Positions 35,414 through 45,370 are shown, numbered from the stretch's first letter. The stretch: 64,000 nucleotides of DNA from Microbacterium terrisoli (GCF_030866805.1 NZ_CP133019.1:248001-312000); one strand, 5' to 3'. A program made the numbers and translations. Notes: a model not told the origin generated them from the sequence alone.

Positions 35414-36111
35414 GCGGCCGCCGCAGCGTCAATCAAAGCGTCGAGCGCTGATCGCGCAACGTCTGCTTGACGCCCTGGTGACGCCAGCGCGTCGAGCAGT
35501 CCCCACTCCGGTGTAACCATCGCACCGTTCGGTGTTACCCGCGCAAACCTCCGGACGTTGTCAGTGATTGGGAGGAGGAACGCGACTTGGGGAGATGACG
35601 GTGACGCCGCGGAAAGCACGGAAACGGCTGACGGGTCGGTCACATACACCACGGGTACGAATGACCGTGCGACATCGGTCTCGTCGCTTAGCGCTTCCAG
35701 CGATGACACAACGACCTCTTGGTCACTGTGCTCGAGGAGGGACAGCAGTTCCTTCAGCCCTCGCTGGACGTCGACTCGAACAGCTCCCGTCCGGCGCGCC
35801 ACCGGAGCCAGAAGAGCGACAGCCGGGAAGCGTGTGATCAGCGCGCGCCTCTCGTTCGCATCGACCTCTTCGAGTTTCCGCAATGCCCTCGCGAACGGTT
35901 CATCGCCGCCCGACTCGGCCAAAGCCGGCGCCAACGAGTACCCAACTGCATCGGCGATCCGATCGAGCATGGAGAGTGTGGGGTCGATCTTCCCGGACTC
36001 GATGCGACTAATCGTTGAAGCGGGCACGCCAGCCAGCATCGCAAGGGTGTTCATCGACAGCTCCCTGCGCGCTCGGATCTCTGACACCAGAGAAGCTGCA
36101 TTCACGCTCAT
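35410..36111 (-). CDS. XRE-family regulator/antitoxin with C-terminal domain
   Basis: 233 residues from ATG 36111. A classic XRE domain (LVSEIRARRELSMNTLAMLAGVPASTISRIESGKIDPTLSMLDRIADAVG) spans residues 8-57; a C-terminal region of about 150 residues may bind the nucleotidyltransferase. It is the presumed antitoxin of the 34526 toxin. A palindrome GTTGCTTATAAGCAAC lies 22 bp upstream and is the likely operator. Confidence 0.82.
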   Translation of the reverse strand: MSVNAASLVSEIRARRELSMNTLAMLAGVPASTISRIESGKIDPTLSMLDRIADAVGYSLAPALAESGGDEPFARALRKLEEVDANERRALITRFPAVALLAPVARRTGAVRVDVQRGLKELLSLLEHSDQEVVVSSLEALSDETDVARSFVPVVYVTDPSAVSVLSAASPSSPQVAFLLPITDNVRRFARVTPNGAMVTPEWGLLDALASPGRQADVARSALDALIDAAAAA

Positions 36112-36132
36112 CTGAACAACAGTAGAGCTACC

Positions 36133-36148
36133 GTTGCTTATAAGCAAC
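36133..36148. promoter_or_regulatory. Palindromic operator upstream of the XRE-nucleotidyltransferase pair
   Basis: GTTGCTTATAAGCAAC is a perfect 16-bp palindrome, 22 bp upstream of the gene start, in an otherwise GC-rich stretch. The central TTATAA could also be part of a -10 element, so autoregulation by promoter occlusion is expected. Confidence 0.65.
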
Positions 36149-36231
36149 ATATCGCCGGGCGCGTCCCGGTCGCGCATGGCCTCGAGAAAGATCCACTGGG
36201 ACGGGACGCCACCACGGTTGTGGATCAGGCT

Positions 36232-36849
36232 CTAGTAGCGCACGTTGAGTCCGCGCAGGATCACGCCGGGCGCCGTGACACCATCCTTCTCGGGGACCTG
36301 CGGTTCGACGATTCCGCTGGTTGGGGGCGGCTCCGGGGTGATCGCTTCGATCGGCTCGCGGCCGGGTGTGACCCATACGCGATTGCCGTTGGCAAGGTCA
36401 AGCACTGGTCCGACGCGCAAGTCTGACGCCGGCACGGATACACCTGGTTGTGTCATCCAGACATTGGCTTTTGTCAGCTCGTCCCACCTGTCCCGCACCT
36501 CGATCGTTTCGTACCGTTCGGGCGCATCGTGACGGCGCAGGGATCCACGCGTAGCAGCCACTACGAACGCGAGCCGCTGCCCGTCCTCGAAAACGGTAGG
36601 TGTGAACTTCCACGGCGCTCGGTCCGTGCTGCGCGGAAGGCGAGTCTGATCGGATCGGTGGCTTTCGCTCGTCTCTGCCATCCGCCATGCCACGTCACCA
36701 TGCAACGACACTTTCCACGACGTCACCCCGGCGTCCGCGATGTACGTGTCGTCGGCGTGACACCACACCCTGTACTGGCCGATGCCGAGGCCCGCGTTCT
36801 CCCCACAACTGATGCGGAAGGCGAAGCGGATCGCCGGGGTTCGTGCCAT
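36232..36849 (-). CDS. Hypothetical protein
   Basis: 205 residues from ATG 36849. The N-terminal half looks beta-rich (RFAFRISCGENAGLGIGQYRVWCHADDTYIADAGVTSWKVSLHGDVAWRM), the middle carries FEDGQRLAFVVAATRG and RWDELTKANVWM, and the C terminus is proline-rich. It is on the same strand as the defence block, 121 bp upstream of the XRE gene, with a separate operator between. No family recognised. Confidence 0.6.
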   Translation of the reverse strand: MARTPAIRFAFRISCGENAGLGIGQYRVWCHADDTYIADAGVTSWKVSLHGDVAWRMAETSESHRSDQTRLPRSTDRAPWKFTPTVFEDGQRLAFVVAATRGSLRRHDAPERYETIEVRDRWDELTKANVWMTQPGVSVPASDLRVGPVLDLANGNRVWVTPGREPIEAITPEPPPTSGIVEPQVPEKDGVTAPGVILRGLNVRY

Positions 36850-37302
36850 GGACTCATCTTGACGAGATCTCCCGACATCGTCGGGGACGCGAACGGAATC
36901 GCTTTTGGATCCGCGTACGGCCGAGTACCGGTTTCACCGGTGATTGCCGCGGCTCGGTGTACTTCGATCACAGCGGGACGCGAGGCTGCAGAGGCGCAGT
37001 CTGTGCGCCAGGCGCGCTGACCTATCGCCGCATGATGTGAAATGGAGTTCGTGAGGCTGACCGACGATGTGCAGATACCCGAGAAGCTCGCTGCGGCCGC
37101 GAGCTCGGGCGGGACGCCCTGCTAGTGCCCGCGGATCCAAGCTCGGCCAGCCGCATCGAAATCGTGAAATGACGCGTTGCGCAACACTGCGGGGCGGCAG
37201 CCGATCAACCGAATCGCCACCACCGTCGACGACAACCGCCGCGCTGTGGCGCGGTAGGGCGGCAGTCCTGCAGGTTCGCGCCCTCCGTTGGTGATCGACT
37301 CG
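36850..37302. other. 453-bp stretch without a recognisable gene
   Basis: Reading frames of 60-80 codons exist on both strands, but none has domain character or a ribosome-binding site worth trusting. It separates the defence block from the TetR gene and may be decayed DNA. Confidence 0.5.
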
Positions 37303-37977
37303 TCAGTCGATGTGGTTCCCGTCACGCGTGGTTGTCATCACAGGGGTGACATCGACAGCGGGCATTGCCTCCGGCAGCGCCGACTCGAAGAACAGCCTCA
37401 TGGCCTGCTCCATGTCGACTGCCGGGTTGATGAGCCACTGCAGCTGAACGCCGTCCCATGTCGCGAGTAAGAGTTGAGCCAGTAGCTGTGCGTTCCGTTC
37501 GGGAACGATGCGGCCAGTCGCCTGGTCGTACGAGAATGCCTCCGCGAGCTCCTTCGCCTTGCGTTGGTACCGGTCCACGAACCACTCATGTGCCGGGTGG
37601 CTGGGGGCAGAAGACTCCGCGGCGAGGATCGCAAAGAGCCTGAGGAGTTCAGGTCGCTCTACGCTAGACCTCACTCGTTCGAGGGTGGCTGGAACGACCC
37701 CGCGAGCCGTACATACGGCATCGAAGTCAAACTCCTCGTTGCCGGACGTCGTTCGATCAGACCGCTCGAGAACGGCGACAAGAAGTTCATCCTTGCTTCC
37801 GAAGTGATGAACGATGCTGGTCAGGCCCACGTCCAGTTGGCGCGCGATGTCACGCAGGGAACCGCCGTGATACCCGTGCGTGGCGAATACGGTCGTCGCG
37901 GCGTCGAGAATGTCGCTAGAGCGCTGTGCTGACTTCGCATACGGCCCTCGGACCCCCGCTTTTCGTGGTCCAGTCAT
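37303..37977 (-). CDS. TetR/AcrR family regulator
   Basis: 224 residues from ATG 37977. The N-terminal HTH (SSDILDAATTVFATHGYHGGSLRDIARQLDVGLTSIVHHFGSKDELL) is standard TetR. The C-terminal ligand domain resembles regulators of sugar loci. It is divergent from the beta-glucoside operon starting at 38133 and is the likely regulator. The 155-bp gap includes the palindrome GGAGG-TG-CCTCC at 37998-38009. Confidence 0.88.
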   Translation of the reverse strand: MTGPRKAGVRGPYAKSAQRSSDILDAATTVFATHGYHGGSLRDIARQLDVGLTSIVHHFGSKDELLVAVLERSDRTTSGNEEFDFDAVCTARGVVPATLERVRSSVERPELLRLFAILAAESSAPSHPAHEWFVDRYQRKAKELAEAFSYDQATGRIVPERNAQLLAQLLLATWDGVQLQWLINPAVDMEQAMRLFFESALPEAMPAVDVTPVMTTTRDGNHID

Positions 37978-38132
37978 GTTCGCGATCCTACCCATCTGGA
38001 GGTGCCTCCGGCGCGTCACCTCATCTGAAATGGTCCCTGATGAAAATGTAGCAACTGTTCCGGATTGGATGTATCGTGTCCTTCACCAAGGGTGGCTTCA
38101 TGTGGCCACGCCATGTTCACAAGGAGGTAGAC

Positions 38133-39467
38133 ATGTCCACACACGCACGGAGACTCCGGCGAGGTGCCCTCGTCCTGGGCGCCTTTGTCGGGGCGTCTGC
38201 GCTGCTCGCCGGTTGCACCGCCGGCGGCGCCGCCGGCAACGGTTCGGGGAAGACGACGCTCGATGTCATGGTCTCGGCAAACGACCTCAGCAAAGAGCAG
38301 ATCACTGCGTTCGAGGCGGAGAACCCGGGGATCAAGATCAACGTCGTCCTGTACGACCAGGCGAGACTGAACACGATGCTCGCCTCCGGGAACCCGCCCG
38401 ACATCACCTTTGGCAATGCCGTCGGCAGCGCCAACTTCAACGCTCGTGGGCTCGCCACCGATCTGACACCGTACCTGAAGAAGAGTGACGTTCTCCACGA
38501 GGGCGATTTGCAGCCCGTGAACGATGCGTTCCGCTGGGATGGCAAGAAGAGCGGCCAAGGACCGATCTACGGAATCGTCAAGGACTGGAGCCAGGACAAC
38601 GCGCTCTGGTACAACACGGCGCTCTTCGATAAGGCCGACGTCCCATACCTCAGCGACACCGAACCGATCACCTACGACAAGTTGCTGGACATCGCTAAGA
38701 AGCTTGCTGTCGTAGAAGGCGGCACTACCAAGGTCTATGGCCTGGGCATGGAGTGGGCATGGACTCTGTACGGACCGATCTCTGCTATGGTCCAGTCGCA
38801 AGGCGCGAGTCTATTCAACAGTGATCTCACGAAGATCGACTTCACGACTCCAGCCGCCCAGCGCGCGCTGCAGTGGTTCACCGACTACGGGAAGTCCGGA
38901 GCCGGGCCCACCTCCCTGAACCCGCTGCCGGACGGGTCGGACTACTCGACCTTCGCCGCAAGCCGGATGGCCATCTCCCAGGATGGGTACTGGTTCGGAG
39001 GCAACTTCGCCGCCGATGATGCGATGACGACCATCCGCTTTGCGCCCGCTCCCACCATGGGGGACAACCAAGTCCCGATGAGCTTCGGCGGCGCCGGGCT
39101 ATGGATCCCCTCGAAGGCCAAGCACAAGGATGCAGCCTGGAAGTTCATGGAGTACTACATGGCAGGGAAGCCGGCGAAGGATCGTGCCTCCAGCGGGTGG
39201 GGACTTCCAAGCCTGAAGTCGCTGGAGAGCCTGCTGCCGCAGAATCTTCCCTACCAGAAGCAGGCGTACCAAGTCGCGAAGAATGAGCTTCAGCACACGC
39301 ACTTGTTGCCGGACTCTCCTTACATCAGCGCGGGTCTTCTCCAGGACACCATCGACAAGTACCTCCAGCGCACCATCAAGGGGCAGTTGACGGTCAAGGA
39401 AGCCGGTGCGCAGCTCACCAATGAACTGAACGAGGCGCTCCAGCAGGGCGTCGAGCAGATCGGCTAG
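38133..39467 (+). CDS. Sugar ABC transporter substrate-binding lipoprotein
   Basis: 444 residues from ATG 38133 with AAGGAGGTAGAC in front. The lipobox LLAGC at about residue 27 marks a lipoprotein. The family 1 (CUT1) pattern includes ITAFEAENPGIKINVVLYD, FGNAVGSANFNARGLATDLTPYLKK and the later WGLPSLKS region. First gene of a seven-gene plus-strand group with two permeases and four glycosidases; it probably captures beta-linked oligosaccharides. ATPase not encoded nearby. Confidence 0.9.
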   Translation: MSTHARRLRRGALVLGAFVGASALLAGCTAGGAAGNGSGKTTLDVMVSANDLSKEQITAFEAENPGIKINVVLYDQARLNTMLASGNPPDITFGNAVGSANFNARGLATDLTPYLKKSDVLHEGDLQPVNDAFRWDGKKSGQGPIYGIVKDWSQDNALWYNTALFDKADVPYLSDTEPITYDKLLDIAKKLAVVEGGTTKVYGLGMEWAWTLYGPISAMVQSQGASLFNSDLTKIDFTTPAAQRALQWFTDYGKSGAGPTSLNPLPDGSDYSTFAASRMAISQDGYWFGGNFAADDAMTTIRFAPAPTMGDNQVPMSFGGAGLWIPSKAKHKDAAWKFMEYYMAGKPAKDRASSGWGLPSLKSLESLLPQNLPYQKQAYQVAKNELQHTHLLPDSPYISAGLLQDTIDKYLQRTIKGQLTVKEAGAQLTNELNEALQQGVEQIG

Positions 39468-39478
39468 GTAGACGACAG

Positions 39479-40414
39479 ATGGCTCGCAAATGGAGCAGAT
39501 ACCCGAAGCGAACGTTCTACGCGTTTGTGTCACCGTGGGCGGTAGGATTCCTGCTGCTCACCGCAGCGCCCATGGTGTACGGCTTCATTGTGAGCCTGAC
39601 GAACTTCGACGGCAGTTCACCCAAGTTCAAGTGGGTGGGGCTGCGTAACTACGTCGAGCTCCTAAGCGACGGCGACATGTGGGCGGCACTGGTGAGGACG
39701 CTGGCATTCACTGCCATCGTCGTGCCGCTCACTGTCGGTGGCTCGCTGGGCCTTGCTGTTCTCATCAACCGCCGGCTAAGGGCGGTGGGGCTCTGGCGCA
39801 CCGTCTTCTACCTCCCCTCGGTCGTTCCGGTCGTCGCCATGGCCATCATGTGGAAGCTCGTCTTCAACAAGGATTCCGGGATCCTCAACGCGATCATCGG
39901 AATCGTGGGGGTCGATCCGATCGGATGGCTTGTGGACCCGGTGGTCTTCTACTCGCTGATCATCGTGATGTCGTGGGGACTCGGCGGCGGGATGCTGATT
40001 ATGCTCGCCGCCCTGCAAGGAGTGCCCGTTGAGTTGGAGGAAGCGGCGACCGTCGACGGAGCGAACCGATGGACGGTCTTCCGCCACGTGACGATCCCGA
40101 TGATCTCGCCGATCCTCTTCTTCCAGGTGGTCACCGGGGTGATTGGCGCACTGCAGGTGTTCATCCAACCCCTGCTTCTCACCAACGCCGCAGGGATATC
40201 TGCCGTCGGCGGCGTACCAGACAGCACCACCTTGTTCATGGTGCAGGTCTACCAGGAGTTCTTCCTCAGCAACCGCTTCGGATACGGTTCGGCGATGCTG
40301 TGGGTGTTCTTCATCGTCATTCTCGGTTTCACTCTCCTCATCATGCGATCGAGCCGCTTCTGGGTCTATTACGAGGTCGATATCGAAGCCGAACGTGAAG
40401 GAGCCAAGGGATGA
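39479..40414 (+). CDS. Sugar ABC transporter permease (MalF-like)
   Basis: 311 residues, six predicted transmembrane segments (first near residues 14-37). The EAA loop EEAATVDGANRWTVFRHVTIPMISP (about residues 184-208) contacts the ATPase. The start follows the binding-protein stop by 11 bp, and its stop overlaps the next permease. Confidence 0.92.
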   Translation: MARKWSRYPKRTFYAFVSPWAVGFLLLTAAPMVYGFIVSLTNFDGSSPKFKWVGLRNYVELLSDGDMWAALVRTLAFTAIVVPLTVGGSLGLAVLINRRLRAVGLWRTVFYLPSVVPVVAMAIMWKLVFNKDSGILNAIIGIVGVDPIGWLVDPVVFYSLIIVMSWGLGGGMLIMLAALQGVPVELEEAATVDGANRWTVFRHVTIPMISPILFFQVVTGVIGALQVFIQPLLLTNAAGISAVGGVPDSTTLFMVQVYQEFFLSNRFGYGSAMLWVFFIVILGFTLLIMRSSRFWVYYEVDIEAEREGAKG

Positions 40415-41316
40415 CCACCACAGAGATCCCTCTTGAGACCCAGGTGCAGATGGCTCGCTCTGGTTCGCCCAGGCCGAGGGCCGGTCGGCGGATGAAGAAG
40501 CGGCCCGGTGCCGGAACCTACATTCTGGTTCTCTTGCTGATGGTCTTCTTCGTCGGACCATTCGTATGGCTGGTGCTCGCAGCGCTGAAGACCCCTTCCG
40601 AATGGGCGTCGTTGCCGATCCAGATTCTGCCGAAGCAGGCGCAATGGGATAACTTCGTCGCCGCGCTCACGGATATGAACTTTGTCGGGTATGCAGGCAA
40701 CTCGTTGTTCCTGTCCACCACTTACTCGGTGTTGATCACACTCTCGAGCGCCGCGGTGGGCTTCGGATTTGCACGCCTCCGTGCGCCCGGCAAGAAGACC
40801 CTCTTCCTCGTCTTGCTTGCGACCATGATGATCCCGCAGATCCTCACGCTGCTGCCGACCTACACGATGTTCGCCCAGATCGGACTGATCAACACCTACT
40901 GGCCGTGGATTCTGTGGGGGCTGGCCGCCTCGCCGTACCTGGTGTTCCTGTTCCGGCAGTTCTTCTCCGCGCTGCCTAAAGAACTTGAAGACGCAGCGAT
41001 CATCGACGGAGCGGGCTGGTTCCGGATCTTCGCCACGATCTTCTTGCCGCTGTCGCGGCCGGTGCTGATTACGTCGTTCCTGTTGCAGTTCACATGGACG
41101 TGGGGAGACTACATCGCGCCGGCGTTGCTGCTGGATCTGGACCACACGACGCTGGCCGTAGCCATCACTGCGTTCTATCAGGACCCCAACGGGAACACCA
41201 TCCCGACGATCCAAGCCGCAGCTGCGGTGCTGTACATCCTGCCCGTGCTGCTGATCTTCTTCGTGGCTCAGCGCTACTTCATCCGATCAGCACTCTCCTC
41301 AGGGATCAAGGGCTGA
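40411..41316 (+). CDS. Sugar ABC transporter permease (MalG-like)
   Basis: 301 residues; ATG at 40411 overlaps the previous stop. Six transmembrane segments begin near residue 37. The EAA loop reads EDAAIIDGAGWFRIFATIFLPLSRP. Completes the CUT1 permease pair. No ATP-binding gene follows; the operon continues with glycosidases. Confidence 0.92.
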   Translation: MTTTEIPLETQVQMARSGSPRPRAGRRMKKRPGAGTYILVLLLMVFFVGPFVWLVLAALKTPSEWASLPIQILPKQAQWDNFVAALTDMNFVGYAGNSLFLSTTYSVLITLSSAAVGFGFARLRAPGKKTLFLVLLATMMIPQILTLLPTYTMFAQIGLINTYWPWILWGLAASPYLVFLFRQFFSALPKELEDAAIIDGAGWFRIFATIFLPLSRPVLITSFLLQFTWTWGDYIAPALLLDLDHTTLAVAITAFYQDPNGNTIPTIQAAAAVLYILPVLLIFFVAQRYFIRSALSSGIKG

Positions 41317-41417
41317 CGGCGCACTGCTGCGCTAGTCGCGCTCGCGCCCGCGTGTCCGATTGCCACATCGATGCTTCTTCGCCGGTCGACCAACAACCCA
41401 CTATGAAAGGAATGTCC

Positions 41418-43835
41418 GTGACGGATCCTCGCGCTCGCGCCGCGGAGCTACTTGGCCGCATGACCCTCACCGAGAAGGTCGCGCAACTGAGCTCGCTTAT
41501 ACCGACGATGCTTTTCGATGAGCGGGGCATCCGGCCGGACGTCGCCGAGGGGAAGCTTGCCAACGGGATCGGCTATATAGAGCCGCACATGGGTGGGTTC
41601 CCCGCAACAGCGGCAGATCTGGCACGCCTGAACAACGAGGTCCAAAGATATCTCGTCGAGGAGACGCGCTTGGGTATCCCTGCCATCATGCACATCGAGG
41701 CGCTGAACGGCGTGAATGCACCGTCGTTCACCCCGTTCCCGACGGCGATCGGGCTGGCGGCGTCTTGGAACGTCGCAGGTATCGCGCAGATGGCAGACCT
41801 TACGCGGCGACAGATGCGTATGGTCGGCCTCCACCAGGCCCTGTCCCCGCTTCTGGATGTTGCGCGTGACGCGCGTTGGGGCCGAGTGCACGAGACCTAC
41901 GGGGAGGAGCCGTACCTGGTTTCCGCCCTCGGAGTCGCGTTCACGCGTCATCTTCGCGGTGACGACCTCGGGGACGGCGTGATTGCAACTGGCAAACATT
42001 TCCTCGGTTACGCCATGAGCGAGGCGGGACTGAACATGGCGTCAGTTCAACTGGGGCCGCGGGAGTTGCGCGAGGTCTACGCTCGGCCGTTCGCGGCCGC
42101 GATCGAACTGGCTGGCCTGGATTCGGTGATGAACTCGCTGGCGGAATGGGACGGCGTCCCCGCCGCGGCGGACCCACGGATCTTCCGGGACCTTCTGCGA
42201 GGCGAACTTCGCTTCCAAGGCACCGTTGTCTCCGACTGGGGCTCGATCAAGAATCTCGTAATCCATCACCGGGCCGCCCGAAACGCGCGCGAAGCCGCCG
42301 TACTCGGCCTGCATGCAGGCATCGACGTCGAGCTTCCTGCTCCGTATGGCTATGGTGACGCATTGATCGAGGCGATCGGAGTTGGCGACGTCAGCGAGTC
42401 CCTCGTGGACGAGTCGGTGCTCCGAGTGCTCATCCACAAGTTCCAGCTGGGCTTGTTCGACAACCCGTATGTCGGTGAAGACGCCAGCCCGATCATGTCA
42501 ATCGCCACCGAGGGCGACAGCCTCTCACAGCAGCTCGCCCGAGAGTCGATCACCGTGCTCAAGAACGTACGGGTCCTGCCTCTGGCGGACGTCCATCGAA
42601 TCGCAGTCGTCGGACCGCATTCGGAACTGGTCGGCGCCGCGTTCGCACCATATACGTTCCCGTCCTTCATCGCGCTCACCCGAGCCCTGCGGGCCGGCGC
42701 GGACAGCTCAATGGTTGGGGTGGACGACCTCGGGACATTTGCGCCCGTAGACGCGTACGTAGATAGCCAAATCGGTGACCTGCTGAACATGGATGAGGAT
42801 AACTACGCGCGCACTCAGTATGGTGCTGTCTCTCTCGTGGATGCTCTGAGGGCGGCGCTCCCCGGCGTTGAAGTTGTCACCTCTGACGGCTGCGACATCA
42901 ACGGCGGGGAGGACAAGATCGCGGACGCGGTCAACATTGCGCGCGGAGCGGACGTGGTTATCCTCGCGCTCGGTGGGTTGGCGCGGTGGTTCTTCGCCGA
43001 ACGGACGGAAGGAGAGGGCGCTGATGCTGCTGATGTGAGGCTTCCACAGTCTCAGCGCCGACTTGTCCGAGCGATCGCCGAGACCGGGAAGCCGACCGTC
43101 GGAGTCATCTTCTCGGGCCGGCAGGCTGCCCTCGGCGATGTGGAACCTGAGTTGGACGCGATCGTCCTTGGATACTTCGGCTCGCAGTACGGCACCCGCG
43201 CGGTGGCAGACATTCTTACGGGTGCGGCGGAGCCGCAGGGGCGGTTACCATATACCATCCCTCGATCTAGCGGTCAGGTACCCATCCATGTCGGCCAGCG
43301 TTACGGCAGCGGGTACAGGCGAGTCGAAGGAGACGTTCACGGCGGTTACGTGGACGAGGCCGCGACTCCGTTGTATCCGTTTGGGCATGGACTGACCTAT
43401 ACGTCTTTCGCGTACGAGAGCATCGTCACCAGCAGAGACAAGGTGTCTCCGGACGGCCACGTAGACGTTTCCGTCACGCTGCGCAACGTGGGTGATCGCC
43501 CCGGGACCGAAGTGGTCCAGCTGTATGTCGAGGATGAGGCAACTGGGACGTCCAGGCCCGCGCTCCAACTTGCCGGCTTCCACCGAGTCATACTCCATCC
43601 GAGTCAGGAAGCGACGGTCACTTTCAACCTCCAGCTTCCCGTTCTGGCGTATCTGTCATCAGATGACCGGTGGATCGTCGAGCCGGGGCCGATTCGGATC
43701 TCGGTTGGTTCCTCATCTGAGGTTCGCCCACTCACGGCCACGCTCGAAGTAGTTGGCGACACCGTTGACCTTACGCACAGCCGGGTCTTCTTGACCGATT
43801 CGACCTGCACCATCCGTCCCCGAAGTACGCAGTGA
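41418..43835 (+). CDS. Glycoside hydrolase family 3 (beta-glucosidase or beta-xylosidase)
   Basis: About 805 residues from a GTG at 41418, 6 bp after GAAAGGA; ATGs at 41403 and 41412 are alternatives. The GH3 N-domain has KHFLGY and the catalytic nucleophile Asp in TVVSDWGS (near residue 273). The second domain and a C-terminal fibronectin III-like domain (VSVTLRNVGDRPGTEVVQLYVEDE) complete the long form. No signal peptide, so it probably acts on imported oligosaccharides. Stop overlaps the GH1 start. Confidence 0.9.
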   Translation: MTDPRARAAELLGRMTLTEKVAQLSSLIPTMLFDERGIRPDVAEGKLANGIGYIEPHMGGFPATAADLARLNNEVQRYLVEETRLGIPAIMHIEALNGVNAPSFTPFPTAIGLAASWNVAGIAQMADLTRRQMRMVGLHQALSPLLDVARDARWGRVHETYGEEPYLVSALGVAFTRHLRGDDLGDGVIATGKHFLGYAMSEAGLNMASVQLGPRELREVYARPFAAAIELAGLDSVMNSLAEWDGVPAAADPRIFRDLLRGELRFQGTVVSDWGSIKNLVIHHRAARNAREAAVLGLHAGIDVELPAPYGYGDALIEAIGVGDVSESLVDESVLRVLIHKFQLGLFDNPYVGEDASPIMSIATEGDSLSQQLARESITVLKNVRVLPLADVHRIAVVGPHSELVGAAFAPYTFPSFIALTRALRAGADSSMVGVDDLGTFAPVDAYVDSQIGDLLNMDEDNYARTQYGAVSLVDALRAALPGVEVVTSDGCDINGGEDKIADAVNIARGADVVILALGGLARWFFAERTEGEGADAADVRLPQSQRRLVRAIAETGKPTVGVIFSGRQAALGDVEPELDAIVLGYFGSQYGTRAVADILTGAAEPQGRLPYTIPRSSGQVPIHVGQRYGSGYRRVEGDVHGGYVDEAATPLYPFGHGLTYTSFAYESIVTSRDKVSPDGHVDVSVTLRNVGDRPGTEVVQLYVEDEATGTSRPALQLAGFHRVILHPSQEATVTFNLQLPVLAYLSSDDRWIVEPGPIRISVGSSSEVRPLTATLEVVGDTVDLTHSRVFLTDSTCTIRPRSTQ

Positions 43836-45370
43836 AATCTCTACCAAAACAGATCGGACACCGAGCAGACGTGAAAGCGCACCCCATGTATGACGACCTC
43901 TTCCAGCCCGGAGACATCTGCGTGCCGCGCTCCTTCACCCTTGGCGCGGCTACTGCCGCCTATCAGGTGGAGGGAGGAGCGAACTCCGGGGGACGAGGCC
44001 GGTCCATCTGGGACACCTTCAGCCACACGCCAGGCAAGACCGAAGGCGGTGCCACGGGGGATGTTGCAGCGGATCACTACCACCGCGTTCACATTGACTT
44101 GGACCTGATGAGGACACTTAATCTCGACGCCTACAGGTTCTCCATTTCCTGGCCGCGAGTGATGCCCACAGGTGAGGGTGCTGTCAATCCTGATGGGCTG
44201 ATGTTCTACTCGCGTCTTATCGATGATCTCCTCGACCGTGGCATCCAACCCATCGTGACCCTAAACCACTGGGATCTGCCGCAGTCCTTGGAAGACAAGT
44301 ACGGCGGCTGGCGCGGACGCGAGACGGCGCACGCATTCGAGACCTATGCGGAGATCGTCGGAGCGGCTCTGGGCGACCGAGTAGCGGTGTGGTCGACCCA
44401 CAATGAGCCATGGAACAACTCCTTCTCGGGCTACGGAAGCGGCGCCTTCGCGCCCGGTGGCACCAGTCACGCGGACGCACTCGCCGCGGCTCACCACCTG
44501 AACCTGTCTCACGGTCTCGCCGTACAAGCGTTGCGAAGCACGATCACGCGGCCCGACGCGCAGATCTCCGTGGCACTCAACAACTTCCGAATTGAACCTG
44601 AAGGCCCCGATGACGCCGATGCCGCGCGCCGATTCGACGCGATCGCGAATCGGATCTTCACCGGCCCGATGCTACGCGGCGAATATCCGGACGACCTAAT
44701 CCTGGACACGGCGAAGTTCACCGATTGGGATTTCGTGAAACCCGGGGACCTGGAGATCGCTCATCAGCCGATCGATCTGCTCGGCCTCAACTACTACGAA
44801 GTGATGCATGTTCGGGCGAACCCGGCATTCGATCCCGCGTCCGAAAGCGACGGCGGTACCGACTTTCCAGGGTCGGAGCGAATCGAGTTCGTCCGACGCG
44901 ACGATCTCGCGCGCACAGGAATGGACTGGGGAATCGAGCCGCGAGGACTCGAGGAGCACTTGGTCGCGCTGTCGGAGGAGTTCCCGAGCCTGCCGATCAT
45001 GGTGATGGAGAACGGGGCGGCTTTCCGCGACACCGTTGTTGACGTGGACGGGATCCCGGCCGTTTTCGACGTGAACAGAGTGAACTATCTCTCCGCGCAC
45101 GTGGCTGCCACCGTTCGTGCCGTGGAGCGCGGAGCAAACGTCATCGGATACTTGGTGTGGTCCCTCCTCGACAACTTCGAGTGGACCGCCGGATACGGTC
45201 CCCGTTTCGGGCTGATCCACATCGACTATGAGACGCTTGAACGCACGCCCAAGCTCAGCTCCCGTTGGTTCGCCGAACTCTGCGCAACCAGGGCATTGCC
45301 CGTCCGGACGCCGTCAAGCGAAAAGGCCCACGCGGAGAGGGAAGGCCTCGACGCTGCGGCAACTCTGTGA
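43832..45370 (+). CDS. Glycoside hydrolase family 1 beta-glucosidase
   Basis: 512 residues from a GTG at 43832 that overlaps the GH3 stop (GTGA). The family start FTLGAATAAYQVEGGANSGGRG, acid/base Glu in THNEPW near residue 191, and nucleophile Glu in MVMENGA near residue 392 are present; the position before the nucleophile is Met rather than the usual Thr. Cytoplasmic; expected to split cellobiose-type disaccharides. Third enzyme step of the locus. Confidence 0.92.
   Translation: MKSLPKQIGHRADVKAHPMYDDLFQPGDICVPRSFTLGAATAAYQVEGGANSGGRGRSIWDTFSHTPGKTEGGATGDVAADHYHRVHIDLDLMRTLNLDAYRFSISWPRVMPTGEGAVNPDGLMFYSRLIDDLLDRGIQPIVTLNHWDLPQSLEDKYGGWRGRETAHAFETYAEIVGAALGDRVAVWSTHNEPWNNSFSGYGSGAFAPGGTSHADALAAAHHLNLSHGLAVQALRSTITRPDAQISVALNNFRIEPEGPDDADAARRFDAIANRIFTGPMLRGEYPDDLILDTAKFTDWDFVKPGDLEIAHQPIDLLGLNYYEVMHVRANPAFDPASESDGGTDFPGSERIEFVRRDDLARTGMDWGIEPRGLEEHLVALSEEFPSLPIMVMENGAAFRDTVVDVDGIPAVFDVNRVNYLSAHVAATVRAVERGANVIGYLVWSLLDNFEWTAGYGPRFGLIHIDYETLERTPKLSSRWFAELCATRALPVRTPSSEKAHAEREGLDAAATL

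Noticed and set aside
36850..37302. Small genes between the defence block and TetR
   Set aside because: Several short frames exist, but none has a start signal, domain or preference over the opposite strand.
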